A stretch of DNA of 43,248 nt from Methanobacteriota archaeon (GCA_005879065.1 VBLU01000005.1:1-43248); one strand, 5' to 3'. Shown: positions 16,462 to 24,486, counted from the stretch's first letter. Notes: generated by a model not told the origin, from the letters alone. Translations and numbers: made by a program.

Positions 16462-16916
16462 GGGCGCGCTCCTTGCCCGTCTCGGTCCCGGACTGCATCT
16501 TCTGCAGGATCGTCAAGAGAGAGGCACCCGCGAGCATCGTCTACGAGGACGAGACTACGCTCGCATTCTTGGACATCCGCCCGATGATCACGGGCCACAC
16601 CCTTGTGATTCCAAAGTCCCATGCCGCATACCTCGAAGACCTTTCGAAGGACAGCTCTGGACCCATCCTGGAAACCGCCCGGAAGGTCGCCGCGGCGCTC
16701 CGGCGCAGCGGACTGCCGTGCGAGGCGGTGAACCTGTGGCTCGCGAACGGGAAGGCGGCCGGCCAAGAGGTCTTCCACGTGCACTTCCACGTGTTGCCGA
16801 GATTCGGCGGGGACGGATTCGGGATCCGGGCTGGACGCGGCTACGGCAGGACGCCGGAACGAACAGAACTCGATGGCACGGCGGAAAAAATCCGTCGGGC
16901 GCTCGAGGATCAATGA
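16458..16916 (+). CDS. HIT family nucleotide-binding protein
   Basis: A 152-residue histidine-triad protein of the Hint branch, which hydrolyses AMP-amino or adenylated substrates. The triad is His107-Val-His109-Phe-His111-Val-Leu. Cys13-Ile-Phe-Cys16 is the N-terminal zinc-type CxxC of Hint proteins. Gly-His-Thr-Leu-Val-Ile-Pro-Lys near residue 46 is typical. The start ATG at 16458 overlaps the stop of the acyl-CoA dehydrogenase gene (ATGA), implying translational coupling. Its 3' end overlaps the convergent hemerythrin-like gene by 7 bases. The substrate is unknown. Confidence 0.92.
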   Translation: MRARSLPVSVPDCIFCRIVKREAPASIVYEDETTLAFLDIRPMITGHTLVIPKSHAAYLEDLSKDSSGPILETARKVAAALRRSGLPCEAVNLWLANGKAAGQEVFHVHFHVLPRFGGDGFGIRAGRGYGRTPERTELDGTAEKIRRALEDQ

Positions 16917-17407
16917 GCAAAGCGCGTCCGAATCGATTCTAGCTCGGTCTCGGGGAGCCGCTCGCGGGCTGTGGGAAAGAGGCTCGTCCGCTCCTTGCGG
17001 AAGTGGTCCCATAGGAATTGGACGAGGAAGATGCCATGGCGGTTCGTCTCTTGGATCGCGGCCCAGGATGGATGGGCTTCCAAGTCTCGGCGGGCCGCCT
17101 TGAATTTCTCCACGCCGCGGCGAATCTCGTCGTGTTCGTAGGCGACCACGTTCACTAAGGTTCCATACCGGCCGATCGCCGCCTCGAGCGGCGGGAGGAT
17201 CGTCTCGTCCTCCGCCGCAAGGACCGGCAGCAGTTCGTCCTCGAAGAACCGAATCGATTCGTCCAGGATGATTCGATTCGCTTCGCGGGCCTCCCGCGTC
17301 GCGATCATCTCGTCGAGGGTCGCCTCGAGTTCCGTGAGCTTATCGACGAAGTCGGCGTGATCCCCGAGGAGTGTGTAGAAGGGATCGTCGTCGGAACCGT
17401 CGCCCAT
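16910..17407 (-). CDS. Hemerythrin-like (HHE) domain protein
   Basis: A 165-residue four-helix protein of the HHE type. Asp-His-Ala-Asp-Phe on the first helix, Glu-His-Asp-Glu-Ile on the third and Trp-Asp-His-Phe-Arg-Lys-Glu on the fourth supply candidate iron ligands. The second helix (Phe-Glu-Asp-Glu-Leu-Leu-Pro-Val-Leu-Ala-Ala-Glu) lacks the His usually found there, so the di-iron site may be altered. Possible roles include oxygen, NO or iron sensing. The frame is continuous with upstream asnS sequence only because of the asnS frame disruption. The ATG at 17407 is the sensible start, 38 bases after the asnS stop. Confidence 0.8.
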   Translation of the reverse strand: MGDGSDDDPFYTLLGDHADFVDKLTELEATLDEMIATREAREANRIILDESIRFFEDELLPVLAAEDETILPPLEAAIGRYGTLVNVVAYEHDEIRRGVEKFKAARRDLEAHPSWAAIQETNRHGIFLVQFLWDHFRKERTSLFPTARERLPETELESIRTRFAH

Positions 17408-17445
17408 CGATGCGGCTAGCCGATGGGGGCGTAATAAGGGTGCGC

Positions 17446-18637
17446 CTATGGGGAAAAGCGCCCCGGAGTCCGCGGGAACGGCACCGCATCGCGGATGTGC
17501 CCGAGCTTGCAGATCCACTGAATCAACCGTTCCATTCCCATCCCGAAACCCGCGTGCTGCACGCTCCCGTATCGGCGGGAATCGAGGTACCATTCGTAGG
17601 CTCTCGGGTCCTCGCCTTGTTCCACCAGGGCCTTCTTGATCGCCTCCAGGTCCGTCTCTCGTTCGCTCCCGCCGACGATCTCGCCGACCCCGTCGCCCCC
17701 GATCACGTCGAACCCGAGGACGAGATCGGGATGCTTCGGGTCCCTCGCCTTGTAGAACGCCTGGGAGATCCGCGGATAGTGCGTCACGACGATCGGCTTC
17801 GACTTTCCTTCCGTCAGGGCGCGTTCCTCGAGGGTCCGAAGGTCCTTGCCCCACTCGAGATCGATCCCCTTCGCCTTGAGCAATTTCAGCGCTTCGTCGT
17901 AGGTCATCCGCTCGAAGGGAGGCTTCACGGCTTTCAGGAAGTCCGGCGTCCGGCCCATCGCGACGACATCGTCCGGACGTTCCTCCGCGACGCGCTGGCA
18001 CGTGTGGGAGATCACGCCCTCCGCGTGCTGGGCCGAGGTAGTAGATCTTCTCCATGGCGAGGACGAGGGCCTCCGCATAGAGTTGCCACGACTGGGTCAG
18101 GTAAGCCTTGCGGCCGAAATACTCCACCTCGAAGAGGGTGGCGCCGCCCTCGCTCCCCGCGGGCGTGATCATGGGTGGGGAGACCTCCCAGAATCCGTGG
18201 TCGCGGAAGTACTGGTGGACCGCGCCGAAGACCGTGTGACGGATCCGGAAGATCGTCGTCATCCTCTGGGAACGGACCCACAGATGGCGGACGTCGAGGA
18301 GGAATTCTTCGCTCTGATCCTCCTGGATCGGGAACTTCTCCGCGAAGTGGACGACCTGGAAATCCTCCGCCCGGACCTCGTAGCCTCCGGGCGCTCGCTT
18401 GTCCGCGACGACCTTCCCGCGGACGATGACCGCGGATTCGATGAGCGACTTCTCCGCAGCCTTGAAGGCCTCCGGGGAGACCACGTCCCGAGCGATCGCG
18501 ACCTGGATGGTCCCCGTCGCGTCCCGAACGACGACGAAGGCCTTCCCGCCGACCGTGCGCGTCCGGTAGATCCAGCCTCGCAGCTCGACGGCCTTGCCAG
18601 TATGGCGTCCCTTTAGGATTTCCTCGATGGAGACCAT
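17446..18637 (-). pseudogene. asnS: Asparaginyl-tRNA synthetase, disrupted by an internal frame-shifting deletion
   Basis: Class IIb AsnRS in two reading frames. From the ATG at 18637 (alternative 18652) it has the OB-fold anticodon-binding domain, then Leu-Asp-Val-Arg-His-Leu-Trp-Val-Arg-Ser, motif 1, and Tyr-Leu-Thr-Gln-Ser-Trp-Gln-Leu-Tyr. Translation of this frame is good until Tyr-Tyr-Leu-Gly-Pro at about 18029-18040. The following block of some 30-35 residues, which contains class II motif 2 (Phe-Arg-x-Glu), is missing. Sequence resumes in another frame at His-Ala-Glu-Gly-Val-Ile-Ser and continues through Gly-Gly-Ser-Glu-Arg-Glu and motif 3 (Gly-Phe-Gly-Met-Gly-Met-Glu-Arg) to the stop at 17446. 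As assembled it cannot make active AsnRS. A real deletion or an assembly collapse are both possible. Confidence 0.85.
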
Positions 18638-18757
18638 GAACCCGGGTCCCATCCCGGTGGGTCTAGATTACTCTTTCGCGGTCTACCGAGGACGACACGG
18701 CGGCTGTAGGGGAGACCCGTGAAACTTCATAGATTGCGAGACTTACCCGGTCGGGGG

Positions 18758-19522
18758 ATGCCGACGCTTTACGGCTCCGATTTCGCGGAGGTCTACTCGA
18801 AGTACGGATACAACCAGTTCAGTGCGCGAGTTGCCGAGCTGTTGCCGCGCGTCCTCCGCGCGCTTCACCTGACCCCCGATCGAGTCCTTGACGTCCCGTG
18901 CGGAGAAGGGACATTTGCCCTGGAGATGGCGAGGAAAGGCTACCTGACCACGGGCGTGGACCGATCCTCCGCGATGCTTGGAGTGGCCCGACGCAAAGCC
19001 CGCGAGGCCCATTCGAAGATCCGTTTCGTCGAACGTGACATGCGCGCTCTGCGTTTCCACGATGAGTTCGATCTCGTGACCTCGTGGTACGACAGCCTGA
19101 ACTATCTCCTGCGGCTTGAGGATTTGAACAAAACGTTCGCCGGCGTGTTCCGATCCCTCCGTCCCGGTGGCTCGTTCCTGTTCGACATGAACACTCTGGA
19201 GACCCTCTCCAAAGGATGGCAGAGGCATCCGAGTTTCCTGGAAGTGGACACCCGAGACGCGTTTGCGCTTCACCGTTCTACCTGGGACGCTCGACGGAAT
19301 TTGGCAACCCTCAAGGTAACCTGTTTCGTGCGCCGTGGCCAACACTGGGCCCGAACCGACGAATTGCACCGTGAACGCGCATACTCCCTGCCGCAGATCC
19401 GCGCGGCTCTGCGTAAGGCAGGTTTCACCGATGTTGCTTCCTGGGGCAGTATCCGACGGATGACTCCCCCGCGGCGAGGGGATCGAAAATACTGGTTCGC
19501 CGCACGACGGCCGTCTCGATGA
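18758..19522 (+). CDS. Class I SAM-dependent methyltransferase
   Basis: A 254-residue methyltransferase. Motif I is Val-Leu-Asp-Val-Pro-Cys-Gly-Glu-Gly-Thr-Phe, followed by Gly-Val-Asp-Arg-Ser acidic loop and Phe-Asp-Leu-Val-Thr-Ser-Trp-Tyr-Asp-Ser-Leu-Asn-Tyr at the motif IV position. The substrate is unknown. The frame extends upstream to a GTG at 18719, but the ATG at 18758 (Met-Pro-Thr-Leu-Tyr-Gly) matches the family start and has a GGGGG stretch just before it. The stop overlaps the start of the acetyltransferase gene by 4 bases, so the two are co-translated. Divergent from asnS. Confidence 0.85.
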   Translation: MPTLYGSDFAEVYSKYGYNQFSARVAELLPRVLRALHLTPDRVLDVPCGEGTFALEMARKGYLTTGVDRSSAMLGVARRKAREAHSKIRFVERDMRALRFHDEFDLVTSWYDSLNYLLRLEDLNKTFAGVFRSLRPGGSFLFDMNTLETLSKGWQRHPSFLEVDTRDAFALHRSTWDARRNLATLKVTCFVRRGQHWARTDELHRERAYSLPQIRAALRKAGFTDVASWGSIRRMTPPRRGDRKYWFAARRPSR

Positions 19523-20106
19523 AGATGCGCCGCGTCAGGTCTTCAGAAGTGCAATCCGAGTCGAAAAGGACAACTACTTGCGCTGCGTCCTCGCATTCTG
19601 TGCTGCGTGTCGCAGGGCCGGCGGACCTTGAATCGCTCTACTCCTTCGAGGTCTCTTGCTTCCAAGAACACCCCTTCCGTCGAGATCACGTCGCGTGGAT
19701 CCTCGGCAACAATCACGCTCTGACCCTCGTTCAGGACGGGGTCGCCGGCTTCGCGGCGGTGATGATGCTCCTGTTCGAAGGGCACACGTGTCGGGTCCTT
19801 TCCGTCGGGGTGAACCCGCAGGCTCGCCGACGTGGCATCGCGACCCGCATGATGGCGGCAGCGGAAGCGATTAGCCGAGAACGAGGGGTCTCGACGATCC
19901 GGCTGGAAGTAAGCACGCGGAACTTCGCGGCCATCGAACTGTACCGCGGGCTCGGGTATCGCACGGACGGCGTGCTGTACGGGTACTACTCCTGGGGCGA
20001 GGACGCGTACAGTATGGGGAAGAGCGTGCCTGTGGAATTTCCCTCACGACCTTCTCGTGAACCGAAGCCGGTCAGTCCATCCAGCCTAATACATATTAAT
20101 CAGTAG
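19519..20106 (+). CDS. GNAT family N-acetyltransferase (RimI-like)
   Basis: A 195-residue GNAT acetyltransferase. The acetyl-CoA pyrophosphate loop is Gln-Ala-Arg-Arg-Arg-Gly-Ile-Ala-Thr, preceded by Val-Leu-Ser-Val-Gly-Val strand 4. Arg-Leu-Glu-Val-Ser-Thr-Arg-Asn and Leu-Tyr-Arg-Gly-Leu-Gly-Tyr follow, as in RimI/Ard1 N-terminal acetylases. The first about 28 residues are Ser/Thr-rich and outside the domain, so translation could begin later. The C-terminal tail after residue 170 is Pro/Ser-rich and runs into an AT-rich inverted repeat. It overlaps the methyltransferase by 4 bases. Confidence 0.87.
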   Translation: MKMRRVRSSEVQSESKRTTTCAASSHSVLRVAGPADLESLYSFEVSCFQEHPFRRDHVAWILGNNHALTLVQDGVAGFAAVMMLLFEGHTCRVLSVGVNPQARRRGIATRMMAAAEAISRERGVSTIRLEVSTRNFAAIELYRGLGYRTDGVLYGYYSWGEDAYSMGKSVPVEFPSRPSREPKPVSPSSLIHINQ

Positions 20107-20113
20107 ATATTAG
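20086..20113. promoter_or_regulatory. AT-rich inverted repeat upstream of arginine decarboxylase
   Basis: CTAATA (20086-20091) and TATTAG (20108-20113) form perfect 6-bp arms around a 16-base AT-rich centre, an island of A+T in a GC-rich region. It spans the end of the acetyltransferase gene. A separate TATA-like CTTAAG at about 20146-20151 is better placed for the decarboxylase start at 20187. It could be an operator or a terminator. Confidence 0.4.
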
Positions 20114-20186
20114 TCGGCGAGAAACCCGCATCCGTTTTGCAAATCCTTAAGTCCCGCCCGACAATGCGGCGTGCTCGCAGGGTTGC

Positions 20187-20654
20187 ATGCTACCGATCCC
20201 GACGAAGTTTTTCGTCACGTCCGGCAAGGCGGTCTCCAAGGTCTCGGACTTGAACGCCTTCGACGAGGCCCTCCAGAACGCGGGCCTCGCGGAGCAAAAC
20301 ATCGTGTCGGTCTCTTCCGTGCTGCCGGTCGGCATCAAGCCCGTGCGCAAGAGGGACCTGCCGATGGGCGCCATCACGCATTGCGTCCTCGCCCAGCAAC
20401 GGGGCGGGGAAGGCGAGACGGTCTCGGCCGGCATCGCATACGGATTCCGGGACGACGGCTTCGGCGGCTATGTCGCGGAAGGCCACATGCACGGCACGAA
20501 GAACTCCCTCCGCGAGGTCATGGAGTGGAAGATGGGAGAGATGGCCAAATTGCGGGGTATCAAGTTCCGACGAATCGACTACCGCATCGAAGAACTGAGC
20601 ATTCCCATGGATCACTACGGCGCCTGCCTTGCCGCGCTCGTGTTCCTCGCGTGA
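20187..20654 (+). CDS. pdaD: Pyruvoyl-dependent arginine decarboxylase
   Basis: A 155-residue proenzyme converting arginine to agmatine, the first step of archaeal polyamine synthesis and agmatidine formation on tRNA-Ile. Self-cleavage between Ser43 and Ser44 (Val-Ser-Val-Ser-Ser-Val-Leu-Pro) would create the pyruvoyl group, as in the Methanocaldococcus enzyme. Also visible: the N-terminal Pro-Thr-Lys-Phe-Phe-Val-Thr-Ser-Gly and Gly-Ile-Ala-Tyr-Gly-Phe. Length is typical. ATG at 20187. Followed after 3 bases by a zinc-ribbon gene on the same strand, so co-transcription is likely. Confidence 0.94.
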   Translation: MLPIPTKFFVTSGKAVSKVSDLNAFDEALQNAGLAEQNIVSVSSVLPVGIKPVRKRDLPMGAITHCVLAQQRGGEGETVSAGIAYGFRDDGFGGYVAEGHMHGTKNSLREVMEWKMGEMAKLRGIKFRRIDYRIEELSIPMDHYGACLAALVFLA

Positions 20655-20657
20655 CGA

Positions 20658-21134
20658 ATGTACGGCGTCATCGTCTGCCCTCGATGCAAACGGGCCAAGG
20701 GCGTGGACCTGAAACAGAAGACGACGACCTGCGCGTGTGGATTTGAGATCCGAATCGCCCCGTCCCGGGTGCGGGCGCGAGCCGACACGGCGCGTGAACT
20801 GGCGTCGTTGGTGGGGCAAGTGAGCGCGGAGCTCGCCGGCGGACTCGCCGCATATCGGAAAGCCGCCACGCCCGCGCGCCGAAGGCGGTCCAGGGACGTC
20901 CACCTCCGGATCGTGGGCGTCGCATCAAAGCCGCACGATCGTGCGAGCCGGCTCCGGGCCGCCGCCGTCGAACTGACGAGAGAACTCGAGGTCTTCTCCC
21001 TCGAAGATTGGACGCGGGTTCTGGCGGGCCTGGGAATCGCGGACGCCGAAGGAGCCTTGGCCACGTTGATCCGTGCGAATCTGGTGATGGAACCGAAGGA
21101 CGGGTTCTACCGCGCGGTGAGCCTCAGCCCCTAG
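20658..21134 (+). CDS. Zinc-ribbon plus winged-helix-like archaeal protein of unknown function
   Basis: A 158-residue protein with an N-terminal zinc ribbon: Cys7-Pro-Arg-Cys10 and Cys28-Ala-Cys30-Gly. It resembles small archaeal domains annotated as DUF1922/DUF5817-like; the assignment is from memory. A basic helical middle (Arg-Arg-Arg-Arg-Ser-Arg) precedes a C-terminal helical segment, residues about 112-150, that looks like a winged helix. A nucleic-acid-binding role is possible but not shown. Start ATG 20658, 3 bases after pdaD, so probably in its operon. Its 3' end overlaps the convergent membrane-protein gene by 11 bases. Confidence 0.68.
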   Translation: MYGVIVCPRCKRAKGVDLKQKTTTCACGFEIRIAPSRVRARADTARELASLVGQVSAELAGGLAAYRKAATPARRRRSRDVHLRIVGVASKPHDRASRLRAAAVELTRELEVFSLEDWTRVLAGLGIADAEGALATLIRANLVMEPKDGFYRAVSLSP

Positions 21135-21858
21135 GCAGGGACGCTCGGCGCCGTTCGCGGCGCAACTCGCGGCGGAGCTCCTCGGGCAGCGTGCCCGGGA
21201 GGATCCGACGGTAGACGTAGTAATAGACGAGCAAGCCAAAGCCGGCCGCGGTGGTCACGGAAAGGGCCGCGTAGACGTCGGGGATGCCCGGAAGGATGAA
21301 CGGGAACAGGAACGCGCCGTAAGCGAAGCGAACTGCAATGGCGCGCAGGAAATAGCGCCACATCTCGCCCCGCGAGGCTCCGAACCCGATGAGGGCGCCA
21401 GTGTCTGCGTTGATGAGCCCGAGTCCGATCGAATAGAGGACGAGCAAGGCGAAGGTCTCCGGGACGTACAGGACATCGCGGGAGGCCCACGCAGCCGCGA
21501 CGACCCCGCTCGCGGCGATGCCGGTTCCCAGCGGGACGCCGTAGAAGGTCGTGTCGAAGCGCCCCTGGTACCTTCGACGGTTCAGCCAGACGAGCTTGAA
21601 CGATTCCTCGAACAAGAAACTCGCCGAGACCGCGACGAGGACCCCGACGATATCGGTTCGCGGGATGGACAGGGCGAAGACGCTCGCGATGGTCCCGAAC
21701 ACGAGGCCCACGGCCAGGCTCCCGAACACCCGGCGGTCGTCGAATAGTGTCCGGTCGACGTACGGCCGGTCGAACCGGCGGAGGGACGTCCACAGGATCC
21801 CGATGGCCGGGAGAATCCCCAGGAGGAAAGCGACGAGGAAATCGACGTTCGATGCCAT
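21124..21858 (-). CDS. PrsW-like multi-pass membrane protein
   Basis: A 244-residue membrane protein with about seven predicted helices. The segment Phe-Leu-Phe-Glu-Glu-Ser-Phe-Lys-Leu has the Glu-Glu-x-x-Lys motif of PrsW intramembrane proteases. It is followed by Phe-Tyr-Gly-Val-Pro-Leu-Gly-Thr-Gly-Ile-Ala, matching the second PrsW motif. The third motif normally has a His; here the equivalent Asn-Ala-Asp-Thr-Gly-Ala-Leu-Ile-Gly has none. It may thus be a divergent or inactive relative. The C-terminus is a basic cytosolic tail. ATG at 21858; divergent from the zinc-ribbon/TPR gene. Confidence 0.6.
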   Translation of the reverse strand: MASNVDFLVAFLLGILPAIGILWTSLRRFDRPYVDRTLFDDRRVFGSLAVGLVFGTIASVFALSIPRTDIVGVLVAVSASFLFEESFKLVWLNRRRYQGRFDTTFYGVPLGTGIAASGVVAAAWASRDVLYVPETFALLVLYSIGLGLINADTGALIGFGASRGEMWRYFLRAIAVRFAYGAFLFPFILPGIPDVYAALSVTTAAGFGLLVYYYVYRRILPGTLPEELRRELRRERRRASLPRG

Positions 21859-21964
21859 CGCAGGCGGACCAAGCGAGGGGCGATACTTAAGCGCGCGTCC
21901 GGCCCGGTATCGGAGATGACAACGGGAAGGGTGAGTTTATGCGGCTCGGGACGACTCGAAGCCA

Positions 21965-23968
21965 ATGTCGATGCCCGGGAAACAGCCCCGGGTTCTTTGT
22001 CCCGTCTGCCAGGAGCCCATCCCTCCAGACGAGACGGAGTGCAGGAACTGCGGGGCCTTCGTGATCGACGAGGCCGTCGTCCGGCTCAGCCGAGCCTTCG
22101 GGCTCGACCGGGAGAAAGCGCTCAAATTGTTCGAGGCGGGTTTCCGCCATCCGAAACAGTTGCGGGACCGCGATCCGAACCGTGTCCTCGAGAAGGGCGA
22201 AGTCGGCCTCTTGTTCATCTGCACGAATTGCGGCGGATTCGTCGGCGCGGGGGACTCGAAATGTCCGCGATGCGCGGCGGAATTCGAGACGGAGGCCGAG
22301 GGACCCGCGGCGGAGGAAGAGGACATTCTCGACCTCGTCCTCTGCCCGGTGTGCGGGGCCGACAACGATCCCGAGGTCGTCGAGTGCGAAATTTGTGGCG
22401 CGGCGCTTCGCGAAGCCCCGACACCGAAGCCAGTTCCGGCAACAAGCCCCGCGATGGCGGTTCCCACTCCGAAAGCCGTGGAACGGGAACGGGCGCTCGA
22501 GAAGGTCGACATTTTCCTCGAAGAAACGGAACGGCCTTTGCTCACGCCGGCCCCTCTGACTCCGCGCGAACAGCCTCCGAAAGCAACCCCGCGCCCGATC
22601 CCGAAGTCGCCCGCTCCGATTCCACCAGCGCGCGCTCCCAGCTTCGCGTCCAAGCCGAAGGAGATGTCGTCGCCTCCCGCGGCCAAGCCCGCGATCGCGG
22701 CGAAAACGCTGGCTGTGAAACCGCCTACGACTTCCCGACCAACAGCAAGGCCGCTAGCGAATCGGATTGAACCTTCGAAAGCTCCGATCGCGATGGAGAC
22801 CCGGATGGAACCGCTCCGGGTCACGCTGCCGGCGCGACCTCCAACCAAGGCGTCGCCCATCCGAACGGTCCCCGTCCCTTCCAATCGCATCGTTCGCAAG
22901 AAGGCGAGCGCGTCCTCACTACCGAGGACAGGTCTACCCGCGGAAACGCTGGGCGGGCTCGTGCTCGCGGGCGCTGTCGGCTTGATGCTCGCCGGAGCTC
23001 TCGGGCAGCCCCTCGTGAGCGCCGGAATCGCCACGGTCCTGATCGGCATCGCGGCCTACCAGTCCATCCCGTTTCCGCGGCGAAACACCGCACCGCCCCC
23101 TCGGTTCGACGCGTTCCTTCTGGTCGCGGGCATCCTTCTCGGCCTCGGCGCCGCCATCTTCCGGAACGGGCCTTCCACCGAGGTGACGGCCCTTGCCATC
23201 GCGGCCGCATTCCCGTTTTCCTGGGCGACCCGACGGCTCCTCCGAAGCCCACATCGAGCCTGGCTCGCCATCGCCGCTGCGGTCCCGATCGCCGGCCACG
23301 GGTTCGCGGAAGCCTTGAACCCTGCCTACTGGCTGACGATCCCGTGGGTGATCGGCATCCTCGTTGGGACGCCGTGGCCGGCGGCCCTCGCCGCGACCGA
23401 GATTCTCCGCCGCCAATCGACGACCGTCCTCCGACGCCAATTGGTGCGGGCAGAACGGGACGTCCAGCGGAAGAACTACGAGCAATCGCTCGTCGAATAT
23501 GATCGGGCGATCGCCACCGCCCGGGCCGACGTTCCGGGAGCCGAGATCCCGTGGTACGGGAAAGGCGCCACGTTGATTCTGCTCGGCCGGTACGAGGAGG
23601 CGCTCCGCGCGATCGACACGGCCCTCGACATCAACCCACGGAACGAGGTGGCCTGGGTGAACAAGGGCAACGCCCTGACCCGGATGGGGCAGCTCATGGA
23701 CGCCCTGCGGTGTTTCAATGCGGCGATCAAGGTGAACCCTCTCTTCGAAGTCGCCTGGAACAACAAGGGAAACGCGCTCGCGCGGCTCGGGAAGTTCGAA
23801 GACGCGCTTCGGTGTTATGACCGCGCCCTGGAAATCGATCCGGGTTACCGCGGCGCGTGGGTGAACAAAGGCTTCGTCCTCACCAAGCTGGGGCGGTTCG
23901 ATGAGGCCGCCTCGTGCGCCGACCGCGTCCTCCTGCTGGAGAGGCGCGGGCGCGCCGAGCCCGCTTGA
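21965..23968 (+). CDS. Membrane protein with three zinc ribbons and C-terminal TPR repeats
   Basis: A 667-residue protein of unusual layout. Residues 12-29, 86-103 and 127-144 are three CxxC...CxxC zinc ribbons; an alpha-helical segment (about 35-80) lies between the first two. A Pro/Ala/Lys-rich linker spans about 150-310. Several transmembrane helices lie at about 320-480. At least three TPR repeats with Trp-x-Asn-Lys-Gly-Asn-Ala cores fill about 500-660. No enzyme motif is seen. It is probably a membrane-bound scaffold whose ribbons and TPRs both face the cytosol. ATG at 21965. Overlapped at its 3' end by the convergent VOC gene (89 bases). Confidence 0.8.
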   Translation: MSMPGKQPRVLCPVCQEPIPPDETECRNCGAFVIDEAVVRLSRAFGLDREKALKLFEAGFRHPKQLRDRDPNRVLEKGEVGLLFICTNCGGFVGAGDSKCPRCAAEFETEAEGPAAEEEDILDLVLCPVCGADNDPEVVECEICGAALREAPTPKPVPATSPAMAVPTPKAVERERALEKVDIFLEETERPLLTPAPLTPREQPPKATPRPIPKSPAPIPPARAPSFASKPKEMSSPPAAKPAIAAKTLAVKPPTTSRPTARPLANRIEPSKAPIAMETRMEPLRVTLPARPPTKASPIRTVPVPSNRIVRKKASASSLPRTGLPAETLGGLVLAGAVGLMLAGALGQPLVSAGIATVLIGIAAYQSIPFPRRNTAPPPRFDAFLLVAGILLGLGAAIFRNGPSTEVTALAIAAAFPFSWATRRLLRSPHRAWLAIAAAVPIAGHGFAEALNPAYWLTIPWVIGILVGTPWPAALAATEILRRQSTTVLRRQLVRAERDVQRKNYEQSLVEYDRAIATARADVPGAEIPWYGKGATLILLGRYEEALRAIDTALDINPRNEVAWVNKGNALTRMGQLMDALRCFNAAIKVNPLFEVAWNNKGNALARLGKFEDALRCYDRALEIDPGYRGAWVNKGFVLTKLGRFDEAASCADRVLLLERRGRAEPA

Positions 23969-24425
23969 CCCGCGGTCGCGTGGGTGGCTCATCCGCCGGC
24001 GGTTGTCCCTTCCAATCCCGGGTCGAAATCGGTTGCTTGAGATCGAACACATTTCCGTCCGGATCGGCGAACTGGCCGAGCCACTCGCCCCATTCCATCT
24101 TCTCGGGCGGCACGGGAAACTCGACGCCCATCTCCTGCATCCGCTCGTAGTCCGCAAGGATGTTGTCCGTGAGGAACGTGATCCCGGTTGGACCCGGTTC
24201 CGTCTCGTCCATCTGGCAGACGTGCACCCGGGCCCGCGGACGGAGAGGGCCCATCTCGATCCAGTGACCCGCGTCGTCCGGCGTCCCTTGGACGGATGGG
24301 TCCGCGTTCGAAATGCGTGGTCCGATGTACGCGACGTCGAGTCCGAGGACGTCCCGATACCATCGAATCGCCTTGTGCCGATCCGAGACGACGATTGCGA
24401 TCGTGTCGATGCCGAGGACTCCCAT
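23880..24425 (-). CDS. VOC (glyoxalase/bleomycin-resistance) superfamily protein
   Basis: A 181-residue vicinal-oxygen-chelate protein. The beta-alpha-beta start Thr-Ile-Ala-Ile-Val-Val-Ser-Asp, then Ala-Ile-Arg-Trp-Tyr-Arg-Asp-Val-Leu-Gly-Leu, and the closing Phe-Ala-Asp-Pro-Asp-Gly-Asn-Val-Phe-Asp-Leu are clear family features. The substrate is not assignable. The domain is complete by about residue 130. A further 50 Arg/Pro-rich residues run antisense into the TPR gene and overlap it by 89 bases; this tail may be an artefact of a lost stop. ATG 24425 fits the family; the frame is open further upstream. It follows the Lhr helicase on the same strand, 61 bases away. Confidence 0.82.
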   Translation of the reverse strand: MGVLGIDTIAIVVSDRHKAIRWYRDVLGLDVAYIGPRISNADPSVQGTPDDAGHWIEMGPLRPRARVHVCQMDETEPGPTGITFLTDNILADYERMQEMGVEFPVPPEKMEWGEWLGQFADPDGNVFDLKQPISTRDWKGQPPADEPPTRPRVKRARRARASPAGGRGRRTRRPHRTAPAW

Positions 24426-24486
24426 ATTCTCCCCAAGGGGCGCAACGGAATCCCGCGCTATGAACTTGCCCGCGACCTTCGGAGAA

